Assembly (NCBI RefSeq): GCF_027887165.1
Contig: NC_077231.1
Coordinates: 193,056,334-193,120,333, forward strand
DNA length: 64,000 nucleotides
Direction: 5' to 3'
Source of the DNA: Monodelphis domestica
Lineage: Eukaryota; Chordata; Mammalia; Didelphimorphia; Didelphidae
Below are positions 12,469 to 24,424 of this stretch, one piece after another. The notes beneath the pieces were generated by a model, which was not told the DNA's origin, did no database searches, and was given only the letters and a program-made list of their open reading frames with translations. A program made the translations under genes and the position numbers. Positions within the stretch are counted from its first letter, which is position 1, and every line of letters starts with the position of its first letter.

Positions 12469-12664
12469 CATGATACTGCTGTATTAGGAAAATCACTTCT
12501 AATTTGACTTCCTTTAAGTTGCCCAAAATGCCAAAATCATCAGGCAAAAAAACATAGGAACAAACTACAAGAACCAAAAAATACAAGACATTTATCTTTG
12601 CTACCAATTTCACCAACCTAAAAAAGCCCCAAATGTATCCTTCATCTCTAAGGTGTAAAAGGTA
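12469..12664 (+). repeat. Unidentified dispersed repeat, copy 2
   Basis: Partner of 10478-10642, in the same orientation about 1.99 kb downstream. It has a short internal expansion relative to copy 1. Confidence 0.6.
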
Positions 12665-13439
12665 ATAGAGAATGTTCTTTTCCCCTTATGGACTCAAGAA
12701 AGTTTATGAGATGTAATTAGCCTTATTGCTGCAGGATTCCCACCTGACACTACTTCTACTGAGAGTATAAAAGGTGATTGACAGTAGATTTACAAAGAAC
12801 ATGAAGAAATTACTGGCTTCCTCCCACCTATGACTAAAGTAGTGCTATTGATTTGCCATTATATGGGGACAGTGAAAGTGGGGGGAGGGTGTGGAGGTCC
12901 AGCATAAAAATGCTGTTGGTGGCTAAATGCAAAATTAACAATGCTGGTTTGGACCACAGAACTGATTTTAGCTTAGTTGTTTTTGTAGTGTTCAGATATA
13001 GCCCATTTTTATTTACGTTCTTAGAAATATCAGTTCTGAAACCCAAAGATGACATGATTTTATCTAAAGAAAAATGGTCATCATGGCTTTCAAGGGAAAA
13101 AAAAAAAACCTGCAACACATATGGTGGATATTCATTTCTTCTAGCTTGCAAAAGTCAAGCCTAATATTAGGGTTTTTTTTAAATTAGTAAATATATTAGA
13201 GAGTATAAGAGTAAGGTCTATGTGCCAAGAAAGCACAAAGACTTCTTAACATAACCAGTGAGCATTCATAAAAGGGTGTCCTTAGTACTTTGCTAAATCT
13301 TGGATTTTGTGGACAAAAGTGAAATAGGAACTTCTCTATGTTTTGGGTTGTAGGAAAGACATTTTATCTATTCTAATATAATTTAATACTTTTGTGGATC
13401 AGTGATCTCAATGATATCAGTATTTTTATGACAATTTTT
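12665..13439. other. No feature recognised
   Basis: Overlapping open frames of about 105 codons occur on both strands (12834-13164), without domain or codon signal. They look like chance frames. Confidence 0.5.
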
Positions 13440-13640
13440 TCCTTTAATTTTTTTTCCATGGTTACATGATTCCTGTTGTTTCCTTCCTCTCTTCCCTACC
13501 TCCTCCTGGAGCTGACAAGCAATCCTACTGGGTTATACACATATTATTACTCAAATACTATTTCCAAATTTTTCATTTTTGTGATAGAGTAACCTTTTAA
13601 AACCTCAATCCCAAATCATATAATTATTAAGATTTTTCAT
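13440..13640 (-). mobile_element. LINE-1 3' UTR fragment
   Basis: 'ccatggttacatgattcctg', 'gagctgacaagcaatcc' and 'actgggttatacac' match the older marsupial L1 3' UTR also seen at 35214-35607. Confidence 0.7.
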
Positions 13641-14490
13641 AGAGGATTCCTCCTGTAATCCGAATTCCTCTGAGCTCAGCTACCCATTCATTATCCCTTA
13701 TTCTGACAATGCCATTGATACATCTCCACTTCTTTCTATACGTGTCTTTATTGATGATATCTTGGACCCCACTCCTTGAGCACATCATTGCTGGTGATGT
13801 GTCCTTACATCCACCATGTGCCTTTCCATGGCTGTTTGTATAACCTATGATTTAGATTCTTCTGGGATAAATGTTTTCTATGATTCATAGTTGTATAGTA
13901 TATTGCTGGGAAAATATTAGTATTGAAAGATAGATTTTGATGGCAACAATCACTTGGGAATTATTGGAAGCACTACACAATTACCCCAAAGCAATCGAAC
14001 CTAAAGTCTTTTTATTTAATTCACAGTCATGTCATTGTCCTTTTTAGAAGGCGAAAGAAGCAGGACAAAAGTAACTGGCTGGGCATTAATGAGATTTTCA
14101 ATTCAGCAGCAAATGCTGCAGCTAAGTTGTATATCATAGTTGGCCAAGAACAGGATGCTGTGTAAGGGTGCTTTATCAAAAGGATACTTAAGAAGGAAAT
14201 GAACCAAGACAAGTGCCAACTGGGACAAAGGGTATTGACAGATGAAAGAATGGAAAACAAATCTGGTAAGGAGGTAAAGAGGACTAAGGATCTACTAATG
14301 TACAAAATTTCCAGTTACCTATATCTGCATATGGTCACAGACAGACCAGAAAGGTTATGTGACTAAAAGGTTATTATATAAAATGGGCCAAAGGTGCTGT
14401 CTTGTCTTTATACCATTTTTGAGAGTGGGTTTTCCTTGAATCAAAGGTATCTTTAATGAAAAGATTGAAAAGGAAGCAATTGAAGCAATT
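13641..14490. other. No feature recognised
   Basis: No convincing repeat or gene. A 92-codon minus-strand frame (14027-14305) has no recognisable domain. Confidence 0.45.
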
Positions 14491-14494
14491 TTAG

Positions 14495-14700
14495 CTCAGT
14501 GGTTGGCACAGTTTAAAATTCTCTTGGACATGGCAAAGTGTTAATCTTTGTAGTTCAAATCTCTCCTGTCTCTTATTGTCTATGTAACCTTGGACTAATC
14601 ACTGATCATTTCTTGTTCTCTTTCCTCATTTATAAAATGAGAGCATTAGACTAGATGGTCTCTGAGATCTCTTAAAGTTCAAAATCAATGACCCTCCTCT
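14495..14700 (+). repeat. CORE-SINE, degraded
   Basis: 'tttagctcagtggttggcac' head, then 'cctcatttataaaatgagag' and 'agactagatggtctctgaga'. The last piece is the tail of an ancient tRNA-derived SINE class also seen at 16475-16610. Confidence 0.6.
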
Positions 14701-14954
14701 TTCCTTTTTCCCATTTTTCGGAGGCAACAAATTTTGAAACAATTCTGAAAAAAGCTCTTTAATTTCATCAACATTTTCTTTCCCCCTTTGTTCTTTCTTC
14801 TAATTTCATGTTTTTTTTCCTTTACTCTCACTAGTCAAAGGAATATAGGCAATTAATTATAAAATGCCGTAACATCCATTAGTATTTCCTATTCAATAAG
14901 TTATAGTTAATTTCTTTATTTGGTGGTTATCAAATATTTGACATATTCATTAGC

Positions 14955-15205
14955 TTTACTTTTTTTTCCTAAGTAAAAGCCTTTGTGAAATTCATATTTT
15001 TGGCCTATTAACTTCTTAATACAAATAGTTTTTTCTATATTTAATTTTCCTTCCTGATTACATATAGTTACAATTTTAATCATTGTTTTCTGAGATTTTG
15101 TGTTCCATGTTCTCTTCCTCCCTTCTATCTTTCCCCCATTCCCTGAGATGATAGGTAACATAAGTTGTACATGTGTTATATGCAGTACATATTTCCAACA
15201 TAGTT
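14955..15205 (-). mobile_element. Old LINE-1 3' UTR fragment
   Basis: 'ccctgagatgataggtaac', 'tgtacatgtgttatatgc' and 'acatatttccaaca' resemble the older L1 3' UTR seen at 5600-5720. Confidence 0.6.
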
Positions 15206-15214
15206 TTAATATTT

Positions 15215-15420
15215 ATAATTGTTGTTTAGTTGTTTCAGATATATTCAGTTCTTTGATGTTTTCATGCCATATACTTGAGTGTTTTGCCATTTCCTTCTCC
15301 AGTTTATTTTATAAATGAGGAAACTGAGGCAAGCAGGATTAAGTGACTTTTCCAGGGTCACAGCTAGTATTTGAACTTAGCAAAGTGAATCTTCCTGACC
15401 ACTGTGTCACTTAGCTTCCA
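15215..15420 (-). repeat. tRNA-headed SINE with RTE-like tail
   Basis: The reverse complement carries the tail ('gttgtttagttgtttcagat', 'tttgccatttccttctccag'), then 'aatgaggaaactgaggcaag', 'ccagggtcacagctag' and the head end 'actgtgtcacttagc'. Same family as 12160-12411. Confidence 0.7.
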
Positions 15421-15464
15421 CCATTAAAAATAATAAAAATATATATCTTCAGTAATAAATGTAG

Positions 15465-15710
15465 CCACCTTTAATAATAGTTCTCATTTATATAGTGCTT
15501 TAATGTTCATAAAGCACGTTACAAAATATGATCTCATTTGATCCACAATCTTGGGAGGTAGGTGCTATTGTTGTCCCTGGTTTCTAGGAGGAACTAAGGC
15601 AGCCCCAGGTTAAATAACTTGCTTAAATTCACACAGCTCATAAATGTCTAAGGCTGAATTTGAACTCAGGTCTTCTTGACTTTAACTCTGAAACTTTATT
15701 GGCCATATCA
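15465..15710 (-). repeat. MIR-class CORE-SINE
   Basis: 'tcatttatatagtgctttaa', 'gaggtaggtgctattgttg', 'aattcacacagctcataaat' and 'tttgaactcaggtcttcttg' give the full MIR layout in reverse. Confidence 0.75.
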
Positions 15711-15884
15711 CCTTCATACTTAAGTCACTGAGTGTCAATATTAATATTTTTTCATAAAATTTCATTACTTCTTTATTCTCTTCCACAAATGATGGTGAAT
15801 AATCTGCAATTACCTTCATCCAGGTCTTTATTATGTTAATTATGAGCATTGCAAATGGGGGATTATAGATTATATTATATGTAT

Positions 15885-16065
15885 ATAATATAGATTTAAT
15901 GCTGAAAGGGATTTCAGAAAGCTTCTAGCACACTTCCACCCCTATTTATAGAGGAGTCTGAATCTGGGAAAGATTGGGACTTGCCCAAGTTCACCATGTA
16001 TTAAGTATCAGAACAGAGATTAGGACCCATTGCTCTTACAGTAGAATGCTTTGTATGAGAGATAT
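15885..16065 (+). repeat. L3/CR1-like ancient repeat
   Basis: 'gaaagggatttcagaaagct', 'gggacttgcccaagttcac' and 'agagattaggacccattgct' resemble the L3 3' end. Confidence 0.45.
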
Positions 16066-16314
16066 GCTGTAGCCAACTCCCAAGATTATCAAGAACTTAT
16101 TGTTAAATTATCAGTGTGACCATTTATATCTCAGAAATGGACAAGTTCTACAAATTAAGGCTTGTATGTTTGCTTGTGTTTGATTAACACTCGACTTTAG
16201 AAAGTGATGGAGAAAATACTATTAACTCAAGTTAAACTTTAAAGTGTATTCTGCTTGTGGTTTTTCAGAGCTGATTGTTAAATATTTAGCAGTATACTTT
16301 TGCATCTGGGGAAA

Positions 16315-16612
16315 GGGAAAGAACAATGGATTGGAAGTCAGAAGATCCGGATGAGAACCTGGGCTCTACAGACCTGGAATGAGGTATCTTCCTATCACTT
16401 GCTGCTCTTCTGCCTTGGAAATAATCCTTAGTATAATTCTAAGACATAAGGTAAGAGTTTAAAAACAAAAGCGCTTCAGTTCTACTACCTTCATACCTTG
16501 GGCGAATCATCTAACCTCTCAGACTTCTGTTTTCTTGGCTGTAAAGTAAGGTAGTTGGGCTACATGATTTCTAAGGCTCCATTTGCCTAGTTCTACGTCT
16601 ATCTCCTATAAT
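16315..16612 (+). repeat. CORE-SINE with an internal SINE1-like tail
   Basis: The head 'caatggattggaagtcagaa' and the distal part 'cttgggcgaatcatctaacc' to 'gctacatgatttctaaggct' belong to one ancient SINE. Between them, about 16395-16465 ('ctgctcttctgccttggaaa', 'taaggtaagagttt') is the tail of a SINE1-type element inserted into it. Confidence 0.5.
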
Positions 16613-17027
16613 TAAACATCTAATGTTTTGTGTTGCTTCTGGATCATGAAGGAAACTCCTTTATTCAGTTCTCAAAAGATGATCCTTCCATTCATTTACA
16701 GCTTCTCTTTGTCCTCTGGTTTCAAAGACAGCATGATTAAAAGTAAGGATGTGATTGAATTCCTCCAGTATTGTTTTCAGTGTGTTACCATTGGCTGCTA
16801 AAATCATGTTTAATTATTTTTAATCAGATCTGGGATTTCACTGACAGTCATTCTGGTAAGAAAACCTCCTCTAGCAATAAAGCTAAACAATTGATGTTAG
16901 AAAGTTTCCTAGGACATTGAGAGAGAGGTTAAGTGTCTTGTTAAGTGTTCCAGCAGAGAAGTGTCAGAGGTGGGTTTTGAATGGGGGTCTTCAGGACTAT
17001 CAAACCAACCTCTTATTCTCTGTACCA

Positions 17028-17217
17028 GGTGTTCCTAACTTGTTTGCTTTTATTAACCCCTTAGACAGTCTATGGATCCTTTCTTAGTAATTTTTTTTTT
17101 GGTTTTGATTTTCTAATTTTAGTGGAAGAAAAGGCTAAATTTCAATGAGAAGTTAATGAAAATAAAGATATATTTTTTATCTCTTTTAAGTTCATGGACC
17201 CCAAGTAAAGAACCCTA
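17028..17217. mobile_element. hAT-like MITE, copy 1 of 4
   Basis: Starts 'caggtgttcctaacttg' and ends 'gtaaagaacccta'. The ends are imperfect inverted repeats. The interior contains 'cagtctatggatcc' and 'tcatggaccccaag', as in the copies at 44571-44788, 46705-46907 and 59665-59845. It is non-coding. Confidence 0.55.
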
Positions 17218-17304
17218 TGTATACTACCTGTAAGCTTAAAATACCCACCTTTAAAATGATATTTTTACCTTAAATCATAATTGTGTGATTCTTCATATCC
17301 CCTA

Positions 17305-17575
17305 TCTTACTAAGTGGCACAGTAAATAGGCATGTATTCTGGAAGAACTGAGTTCAAATCCAGCCTTAGATATATACTAGCTATGTGACTTGAATGTAGA
17401 TCAATTATACTTTATTTTCCTCAGTTTCCTCATCTACAAAATAGGGAGAATAATAGTACTCATATCCAAAAGTTGTTATAATGATCAAATGAAATAATCC
17501 TTAAAAAGAACTCATAGTGGTGGAATATAGTGGAATATAGTGAGCATTATATAAATGTTAGCTACTACTATGCAT
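17305..17575 (+). repeat. MIR-class CORE-SINE, near full length
   Basis: 'aagtggcacagtaaatagg' head, 'gagttcaaatccagccttag', 'cctcagtttcctcatctaca' and 'tatataaatgttagctac' tail. A short 'tggtggaatatagtggaatatag' partial duplication lies in the tail. Confidence 0.75.
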
Positions 17576-17587
17576 TCTTTCTTTATT

Positions 17588-17605
17588 ATCTACCTACCTA
17601 CCTAC

Positions 17606-17647
<42 letters not shown>

Positions 17648-17667
17648 GTCTGTCTACCTATCTGTCA
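17588..17667 (+). repeat. (TCTA)n microsatellite
   Basis: Interrupted tetranucleotide run, beginning CCTA-rich, then TCTA, then TCTG. Confidence 0.95.
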
Positions 17668-18269
17668 CTGCTTCCCCTGCCAGATTCCCTGTGGAAGTGA
17701 AAATGTGCTGTAGAAAATTAAGTTAGACTATGGGATATTTTTAATTTTCATTAATTTCATAAGTTTCTATTGTAAAAAAAAATCAGTGAATAATGCCTAA
17801 CCTTTTTCAGATAAGTCTCCCCATATTTAACTAGGCAGATTTTCAGATGGAAGAAATAGTAGCTCTCTGGCAAACTTTTCTAACATGGTAGGATCTAGAG
17901 TGTGAATTGTAGCTTTCAGAAATAAATGTAACCTCTCATGGAGAGCACAAACTGGTGATTATTTCCATCTTCCAATAAGAACTTCTTGCTCCCATTTCAG
18001 TGGAGGTCAAAAGGGAAGAGAGACTCTAGGAGACAGGGGTTACTTTAAAAGGGTACTAGAAGTCAGTGTACTACACTGGTGTTGGTGGACAGAGGCAAGG
18101 CATTCAGATAGCAGTTGGCACCTTGCTGACACACGTTAGTGAAGACTTCCTCTACACTATGAGGAAATATTAGAATTGGACTTTTATATGGAGGTTCCTT
18201 AGAATAATTCATCAAAATCTGCTCTGGCATATTTCTTACTATTGAAAACAAGGCATCCTTGGGGAGTGC

Positions 18270-18440
18270 ACCGAGATCTGGCCTCAGTCATAAGATCTGA
18301 GTCCCAATACCTTCTCTGTTACATGCTGGTTATGTGATCAGATGAAAGCACTCTCTCTGCCCTGAGCAACTCTCTAAAGATTGCAGAGAAGATACACATC
18401 TGCATTGGAGAAGCAGCATACTTACTGAGAACCCTCTATG
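18270..18440 (+). repeat. MON1-like CORE-SINE
   Basis: 'atctggcctcagtcataaga', 'tgctggttatgtgatcag', 'ctgagcaactctctaaagat' and 'catctgcattggaga' follow the order of this SINE class. The middle is shortened. Confidence 0.5.
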
Positions 18441-19126
18441 CTGATGAAATTGCAAGTTCTGTTTGAAAAAGGAGGAGCAAATTTATTTTCTGTATTTGTA
18501 AGGCAAAATAGAGCTAATAGGTTTTCTTATTAAGGATTCATAAAATTCTCTATGCTCAGTTGATCCAAGAACCCACACTGACTTTCATCCCATTATTTCC
18601 TTGGATATAATAATAGTTAGTTAGAAGGTATTTCATAGATAAGAGGGACAAAAGCAATGATATGCACTTAATATAAGGATGATTTTAGTGGCAGTTGAAA
18701 AACAAGTGGACTCCCTCACCAACAATGTAATTTAGGCGAGTTCTTTTCCTAAAAAGACAAGGAATCTATCCCCCAAATTTGATTGGTACAAGGGACTCAG
18801 AGAAACCCAGCTTCTAAAGCAGCTTCTTGGTGGCCATGGGCCAAGTTGAAGTAGTTTCCTATTCACCTAGGGCATAAAAAGCTCACCAGGTGGTGTCTGA
18901 CCTGACTTGGAAGATGTCCCAAGTCTGAGTGAGTCATTGTACTCTGCCCTGCTAACCAAATTTGTTTTTGAGGAGAAAAGCAGAAACAGCCATCCAAGCT
19001 GAGTGTTGTATCATTGTTGCATATCTTTTCTACCCTAAGACTAAACAAATCTTTTGTTAACTGTTGCATGACTCATGAGTTTAGAGTTTCCCCTAAGCTA
19101 CCAGAGGACCAGCCTTAGTAAGGTTT
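18441..19126. other. No feature recognised
   Basis: No clear repeat or coding signal. Confidence 0.45.
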
Positions 19127-19430
19127 CAACTGGAAAAGAAGGGAAAAGAAAGAAGGGAAGGAAAGGGAAGGAAAGGAAAGGGAAGGGAAGGAAAGGAAAG
19201 GAAAGGAAAGGAAAGGAAAGGAAAGGAAAGGAAAGGAAAGGAAAGGAAAGGAAAGGAAAGGAAAGGAAAGGAAAGGAAAGGAAAGGAAAGGAAAGGAAAG
19301 GAAAGGAAAGGAAAGGAAAGGAAAGGAAAGGAAAGGAAAGGAAAGGAAAGGAAAGGAAAGGAAAGGAAAGGAAAGGAAAGGAAAGGAAAGGAAAGGAAAG
19401 GAAAGGAAAGGAAAGGAAAGAAAGGAAAGG
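19127..19430 (+). repeat. (AAAGG)n pentanucleotide satellite, about 300 bp
   Basis: Imperfect A/G-rich start (19127-19190) followed by about 46 nearly perfect AAAGG units and a short imperfect end. The strand asymmetry is complete: only purines for nearly 300 bases. It creates a spurious lysine/glycine/arginine/glutamate open frame. Confidence 0.97.
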
Positions 19431-21149
19431 CAGTAAAAATTCCTATTAACTTGGTGATAATTAGAATTTTGCTAGACTCAATCTGAAAAAATAAGGAGCA
19501 GATACAGAAAGAAGTTGGTAGAAAGATTAATTTTTACATCCTTTGTAATTTTACCCAGCATCATGCCTAACCTTTCCCATGTTTGGTATGTTTCAGGTGT
19601 GCTAAGAATGTAGTTTTTAGGCAAGTATTATGTTCAATTTTGTCAAAGTGAGTAGAGATCAGCACCCCTTCTGCTTAGAGATATGAACCATAGAGAGACA
19701 CAGTATTCCTGTTAGCATGGAAATAATGATATGCATTTAGGCATGCACAGTTAGTTTACTTTCATTCTGCAATGCTCACAAGGATGTACATGACATGTCT
19801 GATAAGGGAAGATTGATTGAGGCTACCTCCCTGCCTCAAAGACTTATTTGGGCTCTCCAAGGAGCACCATCCCAAGCCACTATAGCTCCATATGACATAA
19901 AGATTGAAACAATCATTCTTCTTATTTCTGGTTTTATACTAAGGTCTGGAGTGCTATCTTGGACCTGTTTTCTCCATTTCCACTTTGGACTTTGGGGGCC
20001 TTTTAGTTGGTCATGATTTTGCCTTTGAGATACTCCTTTGCACATAGCCAAGGTTTGCATAGCTCTGGCAAAACTTGTTAAAAATAGATAGGATGAGTCT
20101 TGGGAATATGGCAGGAAAATTGCCAAGCGAGAGAAAGCTTTACAGAAGTATGGACATATTTCATTTACTAAGTGGTATACTGAGAAATTTCCCAAATGGG
20201 AGTTTTGCCTTTGTGATTTTATCAGATACAACAAAGCATTCTGAAATTGCATGGTAGCATGAAATGTTTATACATGCAAGTGTTTATAGTGATATAAAAA
20301 AGGACAGGAGTTACAGTTTTTGAACAGGGGAGTAAGTTATATGTACACGTTCAGGTAAGTATTCAAACTTTCCAAGACTTGGAGCCTCTGGGGTCTTAGT
20401 TTGAATGGCCAGGACAGTACCACACTAAAAATTTAAATAGACTTTTCACTTTTCTGAAAAATAGAAAAGAAAGAATTGTTACATTGTCTTTTTGTAAAAA
20501 TGAATTCTCTTTTATTACCTTAACAGTGAATTTTATTTCTCTTCCTTGTGTGATGGCATCTTATTACCTTACAATCCTGTTATCTTCATCATGACCCTTT
20601 TTTATTCCTGTGTTTAGAGGTACTGCAGTTCATATCTTGAGACCTCATTAAGCCCACCAATTCCCCTGAGTCACACAATTACCAGGAGCCTGAAAGTTCT
20701 GCAGTTACTATGAATAATACTAATATCCTAAAATCAAGTCAGATTTGGGGTACTTCTTGAATTGAGGGTCAATAATTTTGGGTAGTGGTATTCAAAATGT
20801 TCCAAGATTTATAGTAATCAAGTATCCTGTCACTACATCAGTTTCTGAGCAGTTACCATGAGGTTTTTGCATAGAATTTTCCCCTTTCATTGACAGACTC
20901 TCTAAATTAGATGAGCTTGATAAAGGAAGCATTCAATTTGGACTTTTTTTTTTCTCCTCTAAGTTTACCAGAGGGATTTTTATAATGATTCTGTTTAGTT
21001 CCATTTTCATTTCTCAGAGTCACTCTCTTCTAGGGGGATCTCAATTTTATCTTTTATGACCTGCTGAGCATTTAGCAGAGCTAAAAATATAACAATACAT
21101 TTCTAGGCATTTGTTTGTCAGTTCATTTATCATATTAGTCATGCATACA
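19431..21149. other. No feature recognised (1.7 kb)
   Basis: Repeat-poor sequence. A 138-codon minus-strand frame (19836-20252) has no recognised domain and overlaps a plus-strand frame. I do not call it a gene. Confidence 0.45.
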
Positions 21150-21765
21150 CTTTCTTTTCTTAATTAATTAATTAATAGAATTTATTCACAAGTTTCCCAG
21201 CCTCTCCCTAATTCAAAGAAGGTATCATTTGGAAGATTGACATGTTCATACAAATTAATTCTTTCATGTTTCCACCTTCCAATTTACTCTTTGAAAGTAA
21301 CATTTGTAATTTATTCATCCAGTATTAATTCTGTACTGGTGTATGATGTTTCTTGGTTCTACTCATTTCACTGTTCATTATCCCATGAAGTTCTTTCAGA
21401 AAATTTTTATTAGCCTGCTCATCATTTCTTATGGCCCAGTAGTATTCCATCACTATCATATACCACAGTTTGTTTATCTATTCCCCAAATGATAGGCATC
21501 CCCCAATTTCCAGTTCTTTGCCACAACAAAGAGAAATTACGAATATTTTAGAATATATAGGTTCTTTTTCTTTTTCCCAATTCCCTGTTGGGAAATATAC
21601 CAAACAATAACATTGCTAGGTCGAAGCATAGATGGTTTTATAGCTCTTATAATTCCAAATTACTCTACAAAGTGATTGGATCAGTTCAGAGCTCCACCAA
21701 CAGTATATTAATGTCCTCATTTTCCCACATCAACTTTTAAATCCTTCTCTGTTATGGATGTCAAG
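21150..21765 (-). mobile_element. Old 5'-truncated LINE-1
   Basis: Reverse complement of an L1 3' region: 'cccagtagtattccatcact', 'tataccacagtttgtttatc', 'aacattgctaggtcgaagc' and 'gctccaccaacagtatatta' align with ORF2 C-terminal DNA of the intact L1 (about 52000-52290). Heavily mutated. Confidence 0.85.
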
Positions 21766-22850
21766 AATTCACTGAATTAGCTTCCTATGAAGACTACATG
21801 TATAGTCTTAAACTGCCTTTGATAGTGTTATTGCTTGATCTGCCTCCAATTTATAGTAATGGCAACCCCAGATTTAATATATAGAGACATACATTTAAGT
21901 TCTTCCCTCCCAGAAGTAGAGTGGTGAGTGAGCCAAGGTGCTAGAGGACTGGAGTGAAGGATATGGGATAAGCTCCATCTTGTAACAACTTCCTGTCCTA
22001 TTTACAGAACCTGGAACCTAGAGGATAAGTAGAGCACATTATCACTACTATATAATAGTGCTGCTTCTGCTGGCCCTCTGGAGAGCTGGGTTTTAAATAA
22101 CAATCAAAAGTACCTTGAATCGAGACGTCCCCATCCCATAAAACTTAACTGAACTCAGATGGGAACCAAATGCACATTTCACCTTGAATATAACAATAAT
22201 CAGCATATAAAGAAGCAAAATGGAGAAAGGGAGGTTCATTTTCCAAGTAAATATAGACTTGTTTAATTAGGATAGTTGCTAAGTACAATGTAATGCATCC
22301 AAACCTTTCAGTAATTCTTGTTTGGAAACTATGAGAACACAAATGATGTTTTTATGCTGGAGCGCCGAGCGAATGTGCTGCCCACGGAAGTACAGGCCTA
22401 ATAGTACTGACTACAATAATAGTCACAGTGTGGGCAGGTGTTATGTGAGCTTCCCAACAGTGCCTTTCTGATGCACTGGGTCGTCAAGAAAGGACTGATC
22501 ATTTTATTTTGCATACAGCTCCCATTAACAGGAACTTGAGCACATTTTCTCCAAACCTCCAGATGAATGTTCTTTCTTGGAAAAACATTTTCAATAGCCA
22601 CACAAATTTTCTCCAATTATAATCTGAACTTCTGTACTGATATAACCAATAGGACTCAACACAAAAGGGCGATTTCAATTGTTAGATTCTTAGTTGGATT
22701 CTTGATTTTGGAGTACCTATGCTACAGATCTCTTCCTTTAGTTCCTTCCTAAAAAATCCTTTTGTATTGCACAGCAATAACTTTTTTATTATGTTGGTTA
22801 TCTCATGAAATTGCCACATTTTATTGATTTGATTGTCATTAAATCAAAGA
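21766..22850. other. No repeat or gene recognised (1.1 kb)
   Basis: Unique-looking DNA of rather even composition, including 22140-22640. It could hold conserved non-coding sequence, but that cannot be told without alignment. Confidence 0.4.
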
Positions 22851-22854
22851 TTAC

Positions 22855-23150
22855 ATGGTGTCACAGAATTTCAAAGTTGGAAGAGACCTTAAAGAACCAT
22901 GAGCCCAGACATCAGCTTCAATTATGGAAATTTATGACCATAGGTGAGTATAGCATTGTTCCCTCTCCCTCTCCAATATATTAATATGAGCACCACCCTA
23001 AATTATTTTCTCCTCCAGGATTGATGGAAATGAAAGTAGAATCCATTTTCTTCACACAGAATAGTTGGGCATGGCAGTCGCTTTCTTCCCTTATTTATTT
23101 TACAGATTAGGTAACTGAGTCCCAGAAAGATTCAGGAACCTGGTTTTGGT
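22855..23150 (+). repeat. L3/CR1-like ancient repeat, split
   Basis: 'cacagaatttcaaagttgga' and 'agagaccttaaagaaccatg' open it. The distal part near 23100 has 'acagattaggtaactgagtc'. The middle is unlike the family and may be an insertion. Confidence 0.45.
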
Positions 23151-23234
23151 TGGATGAGTTAATAAAAGTATGGGATCCTGGGCCACCTATTCCACCAGCC
23201 TGAGGAATTTTGGGCCTTTTCTCTTGCAAACTAT

Positions 23235-23360
23235 ACTTGCTGTGTCTCCTACAATTAGATTGTGATCTCCTTAAGAACAGAAACTGTCTCACTTTTCACA
23301 ACTTAAGGCAATACTTTGCTCATAATAAGAGACTAATAAATGCTTTCTCATTAATTAATT
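23235..23360 (+). repeat. LINE-2 3' end
   Basis: 'gattgtgatctccttaagaa', 'cagaaactgtctcacttttc' and 'gactaataaatgctttctca' are the L2 terminal signature. Confidence 0.6.
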
Positions 23361-24005
23361 AGCTCATGCATGCATGCATTCAAGTACAGGATAAATACCC
23401 AGGGACATGCTGCTTTTGGGCATCAAAATGGAAATATAGTCCAATTATCCTATACTAAAAGGATATCAATATCATACTTTCCCAAAAAATAAAACCCTTT
23501 TATGAACATATAAAGATAATCATAGTGTCTTAAAACTAGAAGATAAATTGAGAGATTAATAAAATTTAACCTTGACCTATGAATTAGTAAATATTGAAAT
23601 TATGTAGTAGCAAGTTTCTATTTCCTCTTAAAAATCTGCAAGGCATAAATCCTTCACAATTTATCTCATGGTTACTCCATTACAGTATTTGATCTAAATA
23701 ATCAAGACAGTTTTCCTTGAGTTGTCAATCTATAGCTTCTTAGTTCAATTAATTTGTGTTCTATTTTAAATCATGGATTCAATTCCTATGTAAGCCAACT
23801 AGTTTTAATTGTGTCTATGGCTCTGGATTACACCATGAACTTCCACCAACTGGGTACTGTCCAAAATAGAAACAAAGAGGAAAAAGGATAGGGGCAGGAG
23901 CTGTCACTTCAATGATATAGGTGATTCCTGGGTAAGAGACACTTTGAATGGATACAGCCCCAAGGCTGTTTGGAAGTCCTTGCCATTAAAATACTGATAT
24001 TGCCA
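23361..24005. other. No feature recognised
   Basis: AT-rich, no signal seen. Confidence 0.45.
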
Positions 24006-24008
24006 TTT

Positions 24009-24085
24009 TTTTGGTCTTTTCTTTTTATTTTTTAATTGAAAATTTTACTTAATTAATTAATTTAGAATAGTTTTCCTTGACAATA
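24009..24085 (-). mobile_element. LINE-1 3' terminal fragment
   Basis: 'tttttaattgaaaattttac' and 'ttaattaattaatttagaat' match the terminal 3' UTR of the older L1 at 35222-35285. Only about 75 bp is present. Confidence 0.55.
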
Positions 24086-24424
24086 AACTGACAATGTTAG
24101 GCACATATGTATATGATCTATAAAAGAAGCTATTATTGTTGTTGATAATAATCGTTCTGTGGAATAAAGGAGATTTTCAGAGATAATGTGACCAGAAGAG
24201 TAGCCAGAAGAGTAATGGAAAAATTATGTGTTGGGCTCTACTAGAAGACTGTAACAAGTTCCTCATGAAGTTTCTATGCCCCTTCACTGACTCTATAGGC
24301 CAGCCTTCTTCTTGTTCTTTGCTCATAAGATTTTATCTCCTTTTGATCCCAATGCCTGGATTGTCCTTTTTTCTCACCTCTACCTCTTAGAATAGTTAGC
24401 TTTCTTGAATGCTCAGTTCAAATG

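Noticed and set aside
10478-12664. Complete LTR element with the repeat pair as its two LTRs
   Set aside because: The DNA between them contains an older repeat, an L2-like piece and a SINE, no retroviral remnants, and the copies lack TG...CA ends.
12834-13164. Overlapping open frames of about 105 codons on both strands
   Set aside because: Mirror-image frames without motifs are typical of chance.
17588-17667. CRISPR-like regular repeats
   Set aside because: Unit length is four bases with no spacers, and the genome is vertebrate.
19075-19449. 124-codon open frame rich in lysine, glycine and glutamate
   Set aside because: It is the translation of the AAAGG satellite.
19836-20252. 138-codon minus-strand open frame as a host gene
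   Set aside because: No domain, no splice or codon evidence, and length within chance for AT-rich vertebrate DNA.
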